The position numbers and the translations under genes were made by a program. The notes beneath the pieces were generated by a model. It did no database searches. It saw only the letters and a list, made by a program, of their open reading frames with translations, and was not told the origin of the DNA. Positions 1 through 5,318 of a stretch of DNA of 5,364 nt are shown here, one piece after another. Numbering within the stretch: position 1 is the stretch's first letter; the number at the start of each line of letters is the position of its first letter. Source of the DNA: Lachnospiraceae bacterium UBA5895 (GTDB lineage: Bacteria; Bacillota; Clostridia; Lachnospirales; Lachnospiraceae); assembly GCA_002431915.1 (NCBI GenBank), contig DJEP01000029.1, positions 1 through 5,364 of the forward strand, in the 5' to 3' direction.

Positions 1-125
1 ACTCCCTCTTCCTTCAGGGAACGGCACGCCTGGGTACCTGCATAGTCGAATTCCGCTGCCTGTCCGATGACAATAGGACCGGAGCCGATTACCATTACTC
101 GTTTTACATTAGGATTCTTGGGCAT
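1..125 (-). CDS. carB: Carbamoyl-phosphate synthase large subunit (5' end only)
   Basis: This is the first 41 codons of carB; the gene runs off the left edge of the window. The large subunit uses ammonia delivered from CarA, bicarbonate and two ATP to make carbamoyl phosphate for pyrimidine and arginine synthesis in the cytoplasm. The reading begins MPKNPNVKRVMVIGSGPIVI and continues through GQAAEFDYAGTQACRSLKEEG. This is the highly conserved first Rossmann-like segment of CarB, with the glycine-rich GSGPIVIGQ motif and the AAEFDYAGTQAC signature. The ATG (123-125) lies one base after the carA TAA stop. Its Shine-Dalgarno sequence, GAGGAGAG, sits inside the last carA codons, so translation is probably coupled to carA to keep the subunits equal. 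Nothing in the visible part looks damaged; the ATP-grasp domains lie outside the window. Confidence 0.98.
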   Translation of the reverse strand, partial: MPKNPNVKRVMVIGSGPIVIGQAAEFDYAGTQACRSLKEEG

Positions 126-126
126 C

Positions 127-1314
127 TTAGTTCTCTCCTCTCATCATATGAATGAACCGGTCAAACAGATAACCGGAGTCCTGGGGTCCCGGACATGCTT
201 CCGGATGGAACTGTACGGTGAAAATGTTCTTGCCGGTGTAGGACAGACCCTCGTTGGTACCGTCGTTGACATTGATAAATGCGGGAACCGCTACGGAAGG
301 ATCCAGCTTGTCGGTATCTACCACATATCCATGGTTCTGAGAGGAAATATATACTCTTCCGGTCATCAGATCCTTGACCGGATGATTGCCTCCTCTGTGT
401 CCGTATTTCATTTTATGGGTATCTGCGCCGGTAGCCAGAGCCATCAGCTGATGTCCCAGACAGATTGCGAAAATAGGAATCTCGGTGTCGTATAACTTTT
501 TGATCTCGGCAATCACACCGGTACACTCCTTGGGGTCTCCGGGTCCGTTACTCAGCATGATACCGTCGGGGTTGTCATCAATGATCTCCTGTGCGGGAGT
601 TCCTGCGGGATATACCGTTACCTCACAGCCTCTCTCTGCCAGGGATCTTGCGATATTTCTCTTGGCTCCTAAGTCTAACAGAGCTACCTTCAGTCCCTGT
701 CCGGACAGTTCCGTTACCAGTGCGGGCTTGGGCTCTCTGACACCCTTTTCATAAGCTTCTTTGTCAAAACGTGCAGCTCCGGACAGAGGTCCGTTCTGTG
801 CCAGATCTGTAGTGGGCTTTACCACATATTTTTCCTTGCAGGTCACCTTTTCCACGACCTTGCCTGTGGTGTACTCCTTCAACTTCGGAAGTACCTCGTT
901 CAGGTCATAGGCTTCGTTGGTGGTGATCATACCGTTCATGGTACCCTTCTCACGCAGAATCTTGGTCAGGGCACGGGTATCGATACCGGCGATGCCGGGC
1001 ACATCGTTCTCCTCCAGATATTCCTGAATCGTGCAGTCACAGCGGAAGTTGCTGGGAATGCGTGAAAGCTCTCTGACGATGAATCCGTCCGGCCAGGGTC
1101 TCTCCGACTCACAGTCATCCTTGCATATGCCATAATTACCGATCAGAGGGTAAGTCATGCATACAGCCTGTCCCGCATAAGACGGGTCGGTCAGGACCTC
1201 CAGATATCCGGCCATGGACGTGTTAAATACGATTTCACTGATGATCTCTTTGTCTGCACCAATGTGCGTTCCTTCGAACACCGTGCCATCTTCCAAAATC
1301 AAAAATGCCTTCAT
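127..1314 (-). CDS. carA: Carbamoyl-phosphate synthase small (glutamine amidotransferase) subunit
   Basis: CarA hydrolyses glutamine and channels the ammonia to CarB. The protein is 395 residues. The N-terminal small-subunit domain (about 1-155) starts MKAFLILEDGTVFEG and contains the conserved NTSMAGYLEVLTDPSYAGQ block (31-49) and GIDTRALTKILREKG (110-124). A class I glutamine amidotransferase domain begins near residue 208. Its triad is visible: Cys285 in FAICLGHQL, and His370 and Glu372 in QFHPEACPGP; the LSNGPGDP loop is at 254-261. The linker between the domains (about 162-207) seems longer than in E. coli CarA, which is about 382 residues as I remember it. The ATG at 1312-1314 has a purine-rich site (GAGGAAAGA) just upstream and gives the canonical N-terminus. 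It is the first gene of a carAB operon, read from the promoter at 1592-1620 through a long leader. All key residues are present, so it should be functional. Confidence 0.99.
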   Translation of the reverse strand: MKAFLILEDGTVFEGTHIGADKEIISEIVFNTSMAGYLEVLTDPSYAGQAVCMTYPLIGNYGICKDDCESERPWPDGFIVRELSRIPSNFRCDCTIQEYLEENDVPGIAGIDTRALTKILREKGTMNGMITTNEAYDLNEVLPKLKEYTTGKVVEKVTCKEKYVVKPTTDLAQNGPLSGAARFDKEAYEKGVREPKPALVTELSGQGLKVALLDLGAKRNIARSLAERGCEVTVYPAGTPAQEIIDDNPDGIMLSNGPGDPKECTGVIAEIKKLYDTEIPIFAICLGHQLMALATGADTHKMKYGHRGGNHPVKDLMTGRVYISSQNHGYVVDTDKLDPSVAVPAFINVNDGTNEGLSYTGKNIFTVQFHPEACPGPQDSGYLFDRFIHMMRGEN

Positions 1315-1361
1315 TCTTTCCTCGCATTCTGCCGCTTTCTGCGACGTTTGTGTTTCTCTTA

Positions 1362-1429
1362 GTATCTTACGATACCCGCGAATTGCTCCACAGGTATCTC
1401 CAATGTCTACAATACCGACGAATCGCTCC
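1362..1429 (-). repeat. Tandemly duplicated hairpin unit in the carAB leader
   Basis: A 22-nt segment beginning GGAGC recurs with a period of 40 nt (minus strand 1429-1408 and 1389-1368, four mismatches). Each copy is followed by a complementary partner. Reading along the transcript, arm A is GGTAT (1416-1412), arm B GATACC (1398-1393), arm C GGTATC (1376-1371) and arm D GATAC (1366-1362). A:B and C:D can form together, with C:D closing a GTAA tetraloop of the GNRA type; alternatively B pairs with C over six bases. The complementarity is seen directly; that it acts as a switch is inference. Confidence 0.5.
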
Positions 1430-1512
1430 GCTGCTTTTCAGCTCCAGCAATTCTGAAAACATTTGGAATCCACTGACTTGCTGCGCAAATCGCTGCTTCC
1501 TCATGTTTTTAC

Positions 1513-1570
1513 GATTTAAATCGGCACTTGCCTCCCCATGCAGGCATGGTCAGCTTTTGCCATTTAAATC
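1513..1570. repeat. 58-nt near-perfect inverted repeat with an inner hairpin
   Basis: The outer arms are GATTTAAATCGGCA (1513-1526) and TGCCATTTAAATC (1558-1570). They pair over 13 bp with a single bulged base at 1522. Inside, CCATGC (1536-1541) and GCATGG (1544-1549) form a second stem. The arms also contain the self-complementary octamer ATTTAAAT twice. In the predicted carAB transcript the element starts about 15 nt after the transcription start. It does not resemble a terminator because no T-run follows on either strand. It may be a 5' stabilising hairpin, part of a leader switch, or a small dispersed palindromic repeat; the window holds only one copy, so the last cannot be judged here. 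Confidence 0.7.
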
Positions 1571-1591
1571 TGGTATCTGCATAATCGGTTT

Positions 1592-1620
1592 ATTATATCA
1601 TAAAAAAATGAGCGTCGCAA
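1592..1620 (-). promoter_or_regulatory. SigA-type promoter of carAB
   Basis: On the minus strand a -35 box TTGCGA (1615-1620) and a perfect -10 box TATAAT (1592-1597) are separated by exactly 17 bases. Transcription should begin near 1585, about 270 nt before the carA start. No other minus-strand candidate of similar quality was seen between here and carA. The assignment rests on the consensus match and position only. Confidence 0.75.
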
Positions 1621-1717
1621 TAGACCCTCCCGGTATAAAAACCCACAAAAAACCCTGACACAATCTCGATACTCCTTGGGGAATCTGCCAAAGCTGTGAA
1701 AAAGCTTACAATTTCCA

Positions 1718-1745
1718 TTGCTTTTTCTACAGGATATGATATAGA
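1718..1745 (+). promoter_or_regulatory. Probable promoter of the alanyl-tRNA editing gene
   Basis: A -35-like TTGCTT (1718-1723) and a -10-like TATAGA (1740-1745) are spaced by 16 bases on the plus strand, giving a start near 1752 and a leader of about 115 nt. The -35 box lies within the right arm of an inverted repeat, GAAAAAGC (1698-1705) and GCTTTTTC (1720-1727), which could be an operator or chance. The rest of 1621-1866 shows no gene. It is AT-rich near the promoter and contains an 11-nt direct repeat, TCTACAGGATA, at 1726-1736 and 1828-1838, of unknown meaning. Confidence 0.45.
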
Positions 1746-1866
1746 ATAGTTATGTATTTTCTATTTTGAGATAACCATTCAAAAGGCCTGTGAGCAGCGC
1801 CGTATCTTCACCGAATGTCCGGTACTGTCTACAGGATAAAATTCAGAACAGATTGGACAGACATCT

Positions 1867-3066
1867 ATGGATCGTATCAGCAATGCACAAATGAACTCCC
1901 TGGGAACCCGTAAAATATATTATGAAGATGTCCATCAGACGGATTTCACCGCCGTGGTGATGGAATGTGTTCCCGACAAGGAAGAAGGATATTACAGAAT
2001 TGTTCTGGACGCTTCCGCATTTTTCCCGGAAGAAGGCGGTCAGTCCGCCGACAAGGGCACCTTAAACGGGCAGGAAGTACTGGATGTCAACATCAAACAG
2101 GGCATCCTGTATCATAAACTTGCCTGCGAGCTTCCCGCCGGCACACAGGTCACCGGTCATGTGGACTGGAACCGCCGGTTTGATTTCATGCAGCAGCACT
2201 CCGGGGAGCATATGATTTCCGGCTTACTGCACTCTCATTTTGGACTGGAAAATGTTGGATTTCACTTAAGTGACAGAGAAGTGACACTGGATATGAACGG
2301 AGAGGTCTCTCTGGAACAGCTGCGCCTCATTGAGCAGGAAGCCAACGCTTACGTCTGGAAGAATCTTCCGGTCAACATCAGCTGGCCCTCCTCCGAAGAA
2401 CTGGCAAACTTAAACTACCGCAGCAAGCTGGCTCTTACGGAAAATGTCCGCATCGTAGAGATCCCCGGCGTGGATCTGTGTGCCTGCTGTGCACCGCATG
2501 TGGATGCCACCGGGCAGATCGGACTTATCAAGATCGTGAATGTCCAGAGTCACAGAGGCGGTGTCCGCATCAATATTCTCTGCGGCGGCCGCGCTCTGGC
2601 AGACTATACCGAAAAGCAGGATTCCGTATGGGCAATTTCTTCTCTGCTCTCTGCGAAGCAGCCGGAAGTAGCGGATGCTGTTGTACGCGCCAAAGAGGAT
2701 GCACAATTACAAAAAGAACGCGCCAATACCCTACAGGCGGAACTTCTGAAGGTACAGATGAACGCACTCCCCTCTCCGGAAGAGACGAAAAATGTGATTC
2801 TCTTCGTCGGAGAACTGGATGCCATTGCCCTGCGTAATGCAGTAAATGCCCTGGTCGAAAAATATTCCGGTTACTGCGGTATCTTTGCCGGAGATGACAC
2901 GAACGGCTACCGCTTTATCGTGGGAAGTGCCTGCCGCAACTGTCAGGAACTGGCCACCCGTATGCGTAATGAACTACAGGCCAAGGGCGGAGGATCCGCT
3001 CCTATGATTCAGGGGAATGTTGCCGCCACGGCAGATGCTCTGCGGACGCTGTGGACTTTCCTGTGA
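1867..3066 (+). CDS. alaX: Alanyl-tRNA editing protein, long AlaX type with DHHA1 domain
   Basis: This is a free-standing relative of the alanyl-tRNA synthetase editing module. It hydrolyses tRNA-Ala mischarged with serine or glycine, a cytoplasmic proofreading job. The 399-residue protein has an N-terminal AlaRS-like barrel (about 15-95) with the conserved FFPEEGGQSADKG block (52-64). The zinc-binding editing core follows: the HxxxH motif is His111 and His115 (QQHSGEH), and the CxxxH motif is Cys207 and His211 (CCAPH, matching CGGTH of AlaRS). A glutamate/lysine-rich, probably coiled-coil segment spans about 265-298. The C-terminal DHHA1 domain (about 305-399) carries GGGSAPMIQG (374-383). 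There is no aminoacylation domain, so this is not a truncated AlaRS. The ATG is chosen because an in-frame stop lies 30 bases upstream and no better start exists. The ribosome site is weak (GGACAG). It is divergent from carAB and probably monocistronic, ending before the terminator at 3205-3250. Confidence 0.92.
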   Translation: MDRISNAQMNSLGTRKIYYEDVHQTDFTAVVMECVPDKEEGYYRIVLDASAFFPEEGGQSADKGTLNGQEVLDVNIKQGILYHKLACELPAGTQVTGHVDWNRRFDFMQQHSGEHMISGLLHSHFGLENVGFHLSDREVTLDMNGEVSLEQLRLIEQEANAYVWKNLPVNISWPSSEELANLNYRSKLALTENVRIVEIPGVDLCACCAPHVDATGQIGLIKIVNVQSHRGGVRINILCGGRALADYTEKQDSVWAISSLLSAKQPEVADAVVRAKEDAQLQKERANTLQAELLKVQMNALPSPEETKNVILFVGELDAIALRNAVNALVEKYSGYCGIFAGDDTNGYRFIVGSACRNCQELATRMRNELQAKGGGSAPMIQGNVAATADALRTLWTFL

Positions 3067-3104
3067 TTTCGTGCGGCAATTTTCTGAATAAATAGATTCT
3101 GTTT

Positions 3105-3190
3105 ATATGATGTCGGGGGGGACGAAGGGTCTTTCACCCACCTATGAGCAAGCTCATGTGGGTTTAGACCTTTTGATCCTGGCATCTTTA
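3105..3190 (+). other. Rod-like structured non-coding element after alaX
   Basis: Nested complementary blocks predict a long irregular hairpin. The basal stem pairs GATGTCGGGG (3109-3118) with TCCTGGCATC (3177-3186) using G-U wobbles. The middle stem pairs GGTCT (3128-3132) with AGACC (3166-3170). The next pairs ACCCAC (3136-3141) with GTGGGT (3158-3163), and the apical stem pairs ATGAG (3144-3148) with CTCAT (3153-3157) around a CAAG loop. The wobbles are U-G on the plus strand but would be A-C mismatches on the minus strand, so an RNA read in the alaX direction is favoured. A run of seven G (3115-3121) is unusual. I do not recognise a known RNA family. It could be a 3' UTR structure, a small RNA or a dispersed palindromic repeat. 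Confidence 0.55.
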
Positions 3191-3204
3191 TATGCCTTAA
3201 TCAC

Positions 3205-3250
3205 AAAATCCCCGGGTTATGACGATCCGTCATACTCCCGGGGATTTTTA
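3205..3250. terminator. Strong intrinsic terminator, probably bidirectional
   Basis: AAAATCCCCGGG (3205-3216) pairs perfectly over 12 bases with CCCGGGGATTTT (3237-3248). An upper stem ATGACG/CGTCAT (3219-3224 with 3228-3233) closes on a three-base loop. On the plus strand the stem ends in TTTTTATT, a good U-run for alaX. On the minus strand the same hairpin gives GGGGATTTTG, a shorter U-run about 34 bases after the stop of the ECF S gene. It lies between two convergent genes, where a shared terminator is expected. Confidence 0.88.
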
Positions 3251-3283
3251 TTGTACTGCCTTTATCTCTGTCTTATCTTTCTA

Positions 3284-3898
3284 TTACTTTTCTTCGATGG
3301 CGGCATTTTTCTTCAATGCTACGCTGACTGCCTTGGCAACACCGCCGCCCACAACACAGCTCATGGGCATCTCCAGTGCTCCGTTAACGCCACAGAAAGC
3401 TACTGCAAATAAGAACAGATTTGCTCCGGTTGCATTCATGCTCTGCAGATAATCGGTATGGCCGAAGCAGATCATCAATGTGGACATGAAGAACAAAGTG
3501 TTCATAAATGCTCCCAGCAGACCGGTCACGAAGAAAGATATGGTCTTCGTCCTGTCAATCTTCCACAGTGCCTTGAAGATCACACCGGACAGCCATCCCA
3601 TCAGCGTTCTGGTGGGAATGCATACCAGGAAAGTGAAAAACGGATTAATTGCTACCAAAGCTGCTCCGAAAGGATCTCCGGCAAAGCACTGGTAAAAGCT
3701 TGTCAGTCCGAATACCAGACCCAGCACGGCTCCGCCTGCGGGTCCTAAGATCATTGCACCGATTACTACGGGAATGGTCATCAGGGAGATAGCCAACGGT
3801 CCGATGCGCAGATACCCAAGCGGGGTAAATGCCAGAATCAGCATGATAGCGATGAGTACGGCCAACTGTACCATCTCAAGTGTCTTGTTTTTTTTCAT
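3284..3898 (-). CDS. ECF transporter S component (vitamin-binding membrane subunit)
   Basis: S components are small membrane proteins that bind a vitamin or metabolite and join a shared energising module (EcfT plus two EcfA ATPases) for uptake. The protein is 204 residues, usual for the family, and very hydrophobic with about six membrane spans (roughly 9-25, 31-52, 54-70, 80-107, 119-143 and 158-194). The segment containing LRIGPLAISLMTIPVVIGA and ILGPAGGAVLGLVFGLTSF (30-68), and the C-terminal NGALEMP with a small-residue helix, match the broad ECF S family (Pfam ECF_trnsprt). This sub-group is often annotated as pantothenate-type (PanT), but the substrate cannot be fixed from sequence alone. 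The ATG at 3896-3898 has AAAGG nine bases upstream. No EcfA or EcfT genes are in the window, so the module must be encoded elsewhere (group II arrangement). A short structured leader precedes it. Confidence 0.88.
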   Translation of the reverse strand: MKKNKTLEMVQLAVLIAIMLILAFTPLGYLRIGPLAISLMTIPVVIGAMILGPAGGAVLGLVFGLTSFYQCFAGDPFGAALVAINPFFTFLVCIPTRTLMGWLSGVIFKALWKIDRTKTISFFVTGLLGAFMNTLFFMSTLMICFGHTDYLQSMNATGANLFLFAVAFCGVNGALEMPMSCVVGGGVAKAVSVALKKNAAIEEK

Positions 3899-3914
3899 AT
3901 GAAATTTCCTTTCC

Positions 3915-3973
3915 GCGCTTTTTGCGCCTTTGCTACTATTCCTCCATCTGGCATTCCTTTGGTCTGCCGGAGG
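3915..3973 (-). promoter_or_regulatory. Structured leader in front of the ECF S gene
   Basis: On the minus strand CCTCC-GGCA (3973-3965) pairs with TGCC (3953-3950) and GGAGG (3945-3941), nine base pairs with a four-base bulge and an 11-base loop. A smaller hairpin, GCGC (3927-3924) with GCGC (3918-3915) around AAAAA, follows just before the ribosome site. ECF S genes are frequently controlled by vitamin riboswitches. This one does not match the TPP, FMN, cobalamin, preQ1 or THF consensus features that I can recall, and at about 60 nt it is short. No convincing promoter was found in 3974-4047. Regulation is a possibility only. Confidence 0.35.
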
Positions 3974-4020
3974 ATATAATTACAAGTCACTGAAGAAAAT
4001 AACATAAATGTATACAAAAC

Positions 4021-4040
4021 ACAAGTATCTTTTTAGATAC
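4021..4040 (-). terminator. Weak possible terminator after the HDOD gene
   Basis: GTATC and GATAC (4036-4040 and 4025-4029) form a five-base stem around TAAAAA, followed on the minus strand by the T-rich TTGTGTTTTG. It lies just after the TAA of the HDOD gene. The stem is short and AT-rich, so read-through into the ECF S gene 149 bases downstream is plausible, and the two genes may be partly co-transcribed. Confidence 0.3.
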
Positions 4041-4047
4041 AATACCG

Positions 4048-5265
4048 TTATCTTACCGTGCAATACCATTTCAGTGCCGACACATACGCTTCATATACCG
4101 TATCCATATCAATGTCTTTCAGCAGCATCTGGCGGGATACTTCTGCCCAGTTGGCGGTCTCATATTGCAACATGAATTCATACACCGGTGCCAGCACACC
4201 GATACGGTAAATCAGGGCATTGCTGATTTCCCCTGCCACATGCACTACCTTCAGTGCCTCTGCCATAGGCTTTTCAAGAATTACATCCAGCACGGAGAAC
4301 AATCCCATCAGGAACAGCTCGTCCTTCTGTGCCTTCAGACCAAAGGCTTCCGCAAGGTTCTCCGCGAATTTTGCACGAAGCAGTGACAGTCTGGTGACTT
4401 CGTTCGGTTTGTCGGCATACAGGGCATTGGCTACGGCGGTATTGATCCATTTCTTCAATTCCCGCTGTCCCAGCATGGCGGCTGCATGCCGGATGGAAGT
4501 AATCTCCGAATTTACAGCCAGCGGCTGAACCATCTTTAACAGGTCAATGGTAAGCGCGGTATCACGGCTGATGATATCCGCTGCTGTCGTGAGCTCAAAA
4601 TCCGGACTGTTCACAATATTCAGCAGGTCAATATAATTGCCTTTCAGAGGTGCCACATCCGTCTGTCCCTTCGTAATTGGAACACGATAGAACTTACCCT
4701 CATATAAACGATATCCGCCGGTTTCCTTCAATCTCTCGAAGTCTTCCATGGTGTCAATATTACCGGCACACAGACTGATATTCGGGAACAGTTTTCCGAA
4801 ATAAATTTTTGCTTTATCAATGGCAATCTTGCGGTTATTCAAAAGAACGTAGTCCATCAGTTTCAGAACTTCCCGATAATTTTCAAAATCACTGACTGCC
4901 AGTTTGCGGATAGCAAGCTTATAGCCTTCCTGTTTCAATTCTTTCAGGCGGTTCACATACATTTCGATTGGCGGAATCGTATTATCGATCAGCAGTACAA
5001 TCTTGCTGTGAGGAGCATCACACTGCTCCGAAATGTCCGCAAAAATAGAGATATTGCTAATCGGCACAAAGATTTCCTTCCCCTGCGATAACGTATCCAG
5101 TCCCACCTTCCGGATCAATTCCAGACCCGTGATCTGAGATGCTCCGTCGAACTGTGCCGTCCCAAGCAGCAGCGGATTCAACAGGAAGTTCTCTCGCTGG
5201 GTAAAAAAGGAGTAGGCACAAACGGCCATATTTTCATCAAAAAGCGGTACTAATGTAAGCAGCAT
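4048..5265 (-). CDS. YuxH-like signalling protein: degenerate EAL-like domain plus HDOD domain
   Basis: This cytoplasmic protein of 405 residues has the architecture of COG3434 (EAL plus HDOD). The N-terminus, LVPLFDENMAVCAYSFFTQ (4-22), corresponds to the 'RQPIFDRxxxVxGYELLYR' opening of that family. The EAL-like half spans about 1-195 but lacks an EAL signature and the acidic metal-binding residues: the expected position reads IVLLIDNTIPP (89-99). Cyclic-di-GMP hydrolysis is therefore unlikely. The HDOD domain (about 205-390) shows the typical LLNIVNSPDFELTTAADII, SRDTALTIDLLKMV and ITSIRHAAAMLGQRELKKWI blocks (214-274); HDOD domains lack HD phosphohydrolase catalysis and usually act as interaction modules. 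The start ATG (5263-5265) is chosen because GGGAGGT lies six bases upstream and the promoter at 5290-5318 would start transcription downstream of any longer version. The target process is unknown. Confidence 0.88.
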   Translation of the reverse strand: MLLTLVPLFDENMAVCAYSFFTQRENFLLNPLLLGTAQFDGASQITGLELIRKVGLDTLSQGKEIFVPISNISIFADISEQCDAPHSKIVLLIDNTIPPIEMYVNRLKELKQEGYKLAIRKLAVSDFENYREVLKLMDYVLLNNRKIAIDKAKIYFGKLFPNISLCAGNIDTMEDFERLKETGGYRLYEGKFYRVPITKGQTDVAPLKGNYIDLLNIVNSPDFELTTAADIISRDTALTIDLLKMVQPLAVNSEITSIRHAAAMLGQRELKKWINTAVANALYADKPNEVTRLSLLRAKFAENLAEAFGLKAQKDELFLMGLFSVLDVILEKPMAEALKVVHVAGEISNALIYRIGVLAPVYEFMLQYETANWAEVSRQMLLKDIDMDTVYEAYVSALKWYCTVR

Positions 5266-5289
5266 ATCTTTACCTCCCAATCTATCTAT

Positions 5290-5318
5290 ATTATACCGAT
5301 TCCGACAGGACTTTACAA
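5290..5318 (-). promoter_or_regulatory. SigA-type promoter of the HDOD gene
   Basis: On the minus strand TTGTAA (5313-5318) and a perfect TATAAT (5290-5295) are 17 bases apart, followed by a strong ribosome site (GGGAGGT, 5272-5278) and the ATG at 5265. The predicted start near 5283 gives a leader of under 20 nt. It rules out a GTG start further upstream at 5334 as the main start. Confidence 0.75.

Larger units (their letters stand above)
1315..1585 (-). promoter_or_regulatory. Long 5' leader of the carAB transcript, possibly regulatory
   Basis: This non-coding stretch between the predicted transcription start and the carA ATG is about 270 nt, unusually long for a simple 5' UTR. In transcript order it contains a near-perfect palindrome (1570-1513), then a hairpin-forming unit present twice in imperfect tandem (22-nt copies at 1429-1408 and 1389-1368, 18 of 22 identical), and then the carA ribosome site. 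Pyrimidine genes in Firmicutes are often controlled by PyrR-dependent or other leader attenuation. I could not recognise a PyrR binding loop, a T-box or a known riboswitch here, and no hairpin followed by a U-run was found. The regulatory role is therefore inferred from length and structure. A dispersed repeat that happens to lie in the leader is an equal alternative. Confidence 0.45.

Noticed and set aside
1315..1438. The carA frame stays open for about 41 codons upstream of the chosen ATG
   Set aside because: No ATG, GTG or TTG occurs in it, and the chosen ATG has a ribosome site and yields the canonical CarA N-terminus.
1367..1504. Minus-strand 45-codon reading frame in the carAB leader, arginine- and tryptophan-rich
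   Set aside because: No Shine-Dalgarno sequence precedes its ATG and it overlaps the repeat structure; it is more likely a by-product of the structured leader. A leader peptide is not excluded but has no positive support.
1305..1658. Plus-strand reading frame of 117 codons across the carAB leader
   Set aside because: It is antisense to the carA start and leader, has no ribosome site, shows low-complexity unlikely protein composition, and the promoter evidence supports the opposite strand.
2410..2837. Several plus- and minus-strand reading frames overlapping alaX
   Set aside because: They lie inside a well-supported conserved coding sequence and have no recognisable domains or ribosome sites.
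3172..3183. TTTGATCCTGGC identical to part of the 16S rRNA 5' end
   Set aside because: The match is 12 bases only and the surrounding sequence is not rRNA; it forms part of a local hairpin stem.
3107..3412. Plus-strand frame of 101 codons running from the structured element into the ECF S gene
   Set aside because: It crosses a strong terminator hairpin and is antisense to a conserved membrane protein gene.
3974..4047. Possible promoter for the ECF S gene
   Set aside because: AT-rich -10-like strings exist, but no acceptable -35 box at 16-18 bases was found; transcription from the upstream HDOD gene is an alternative.
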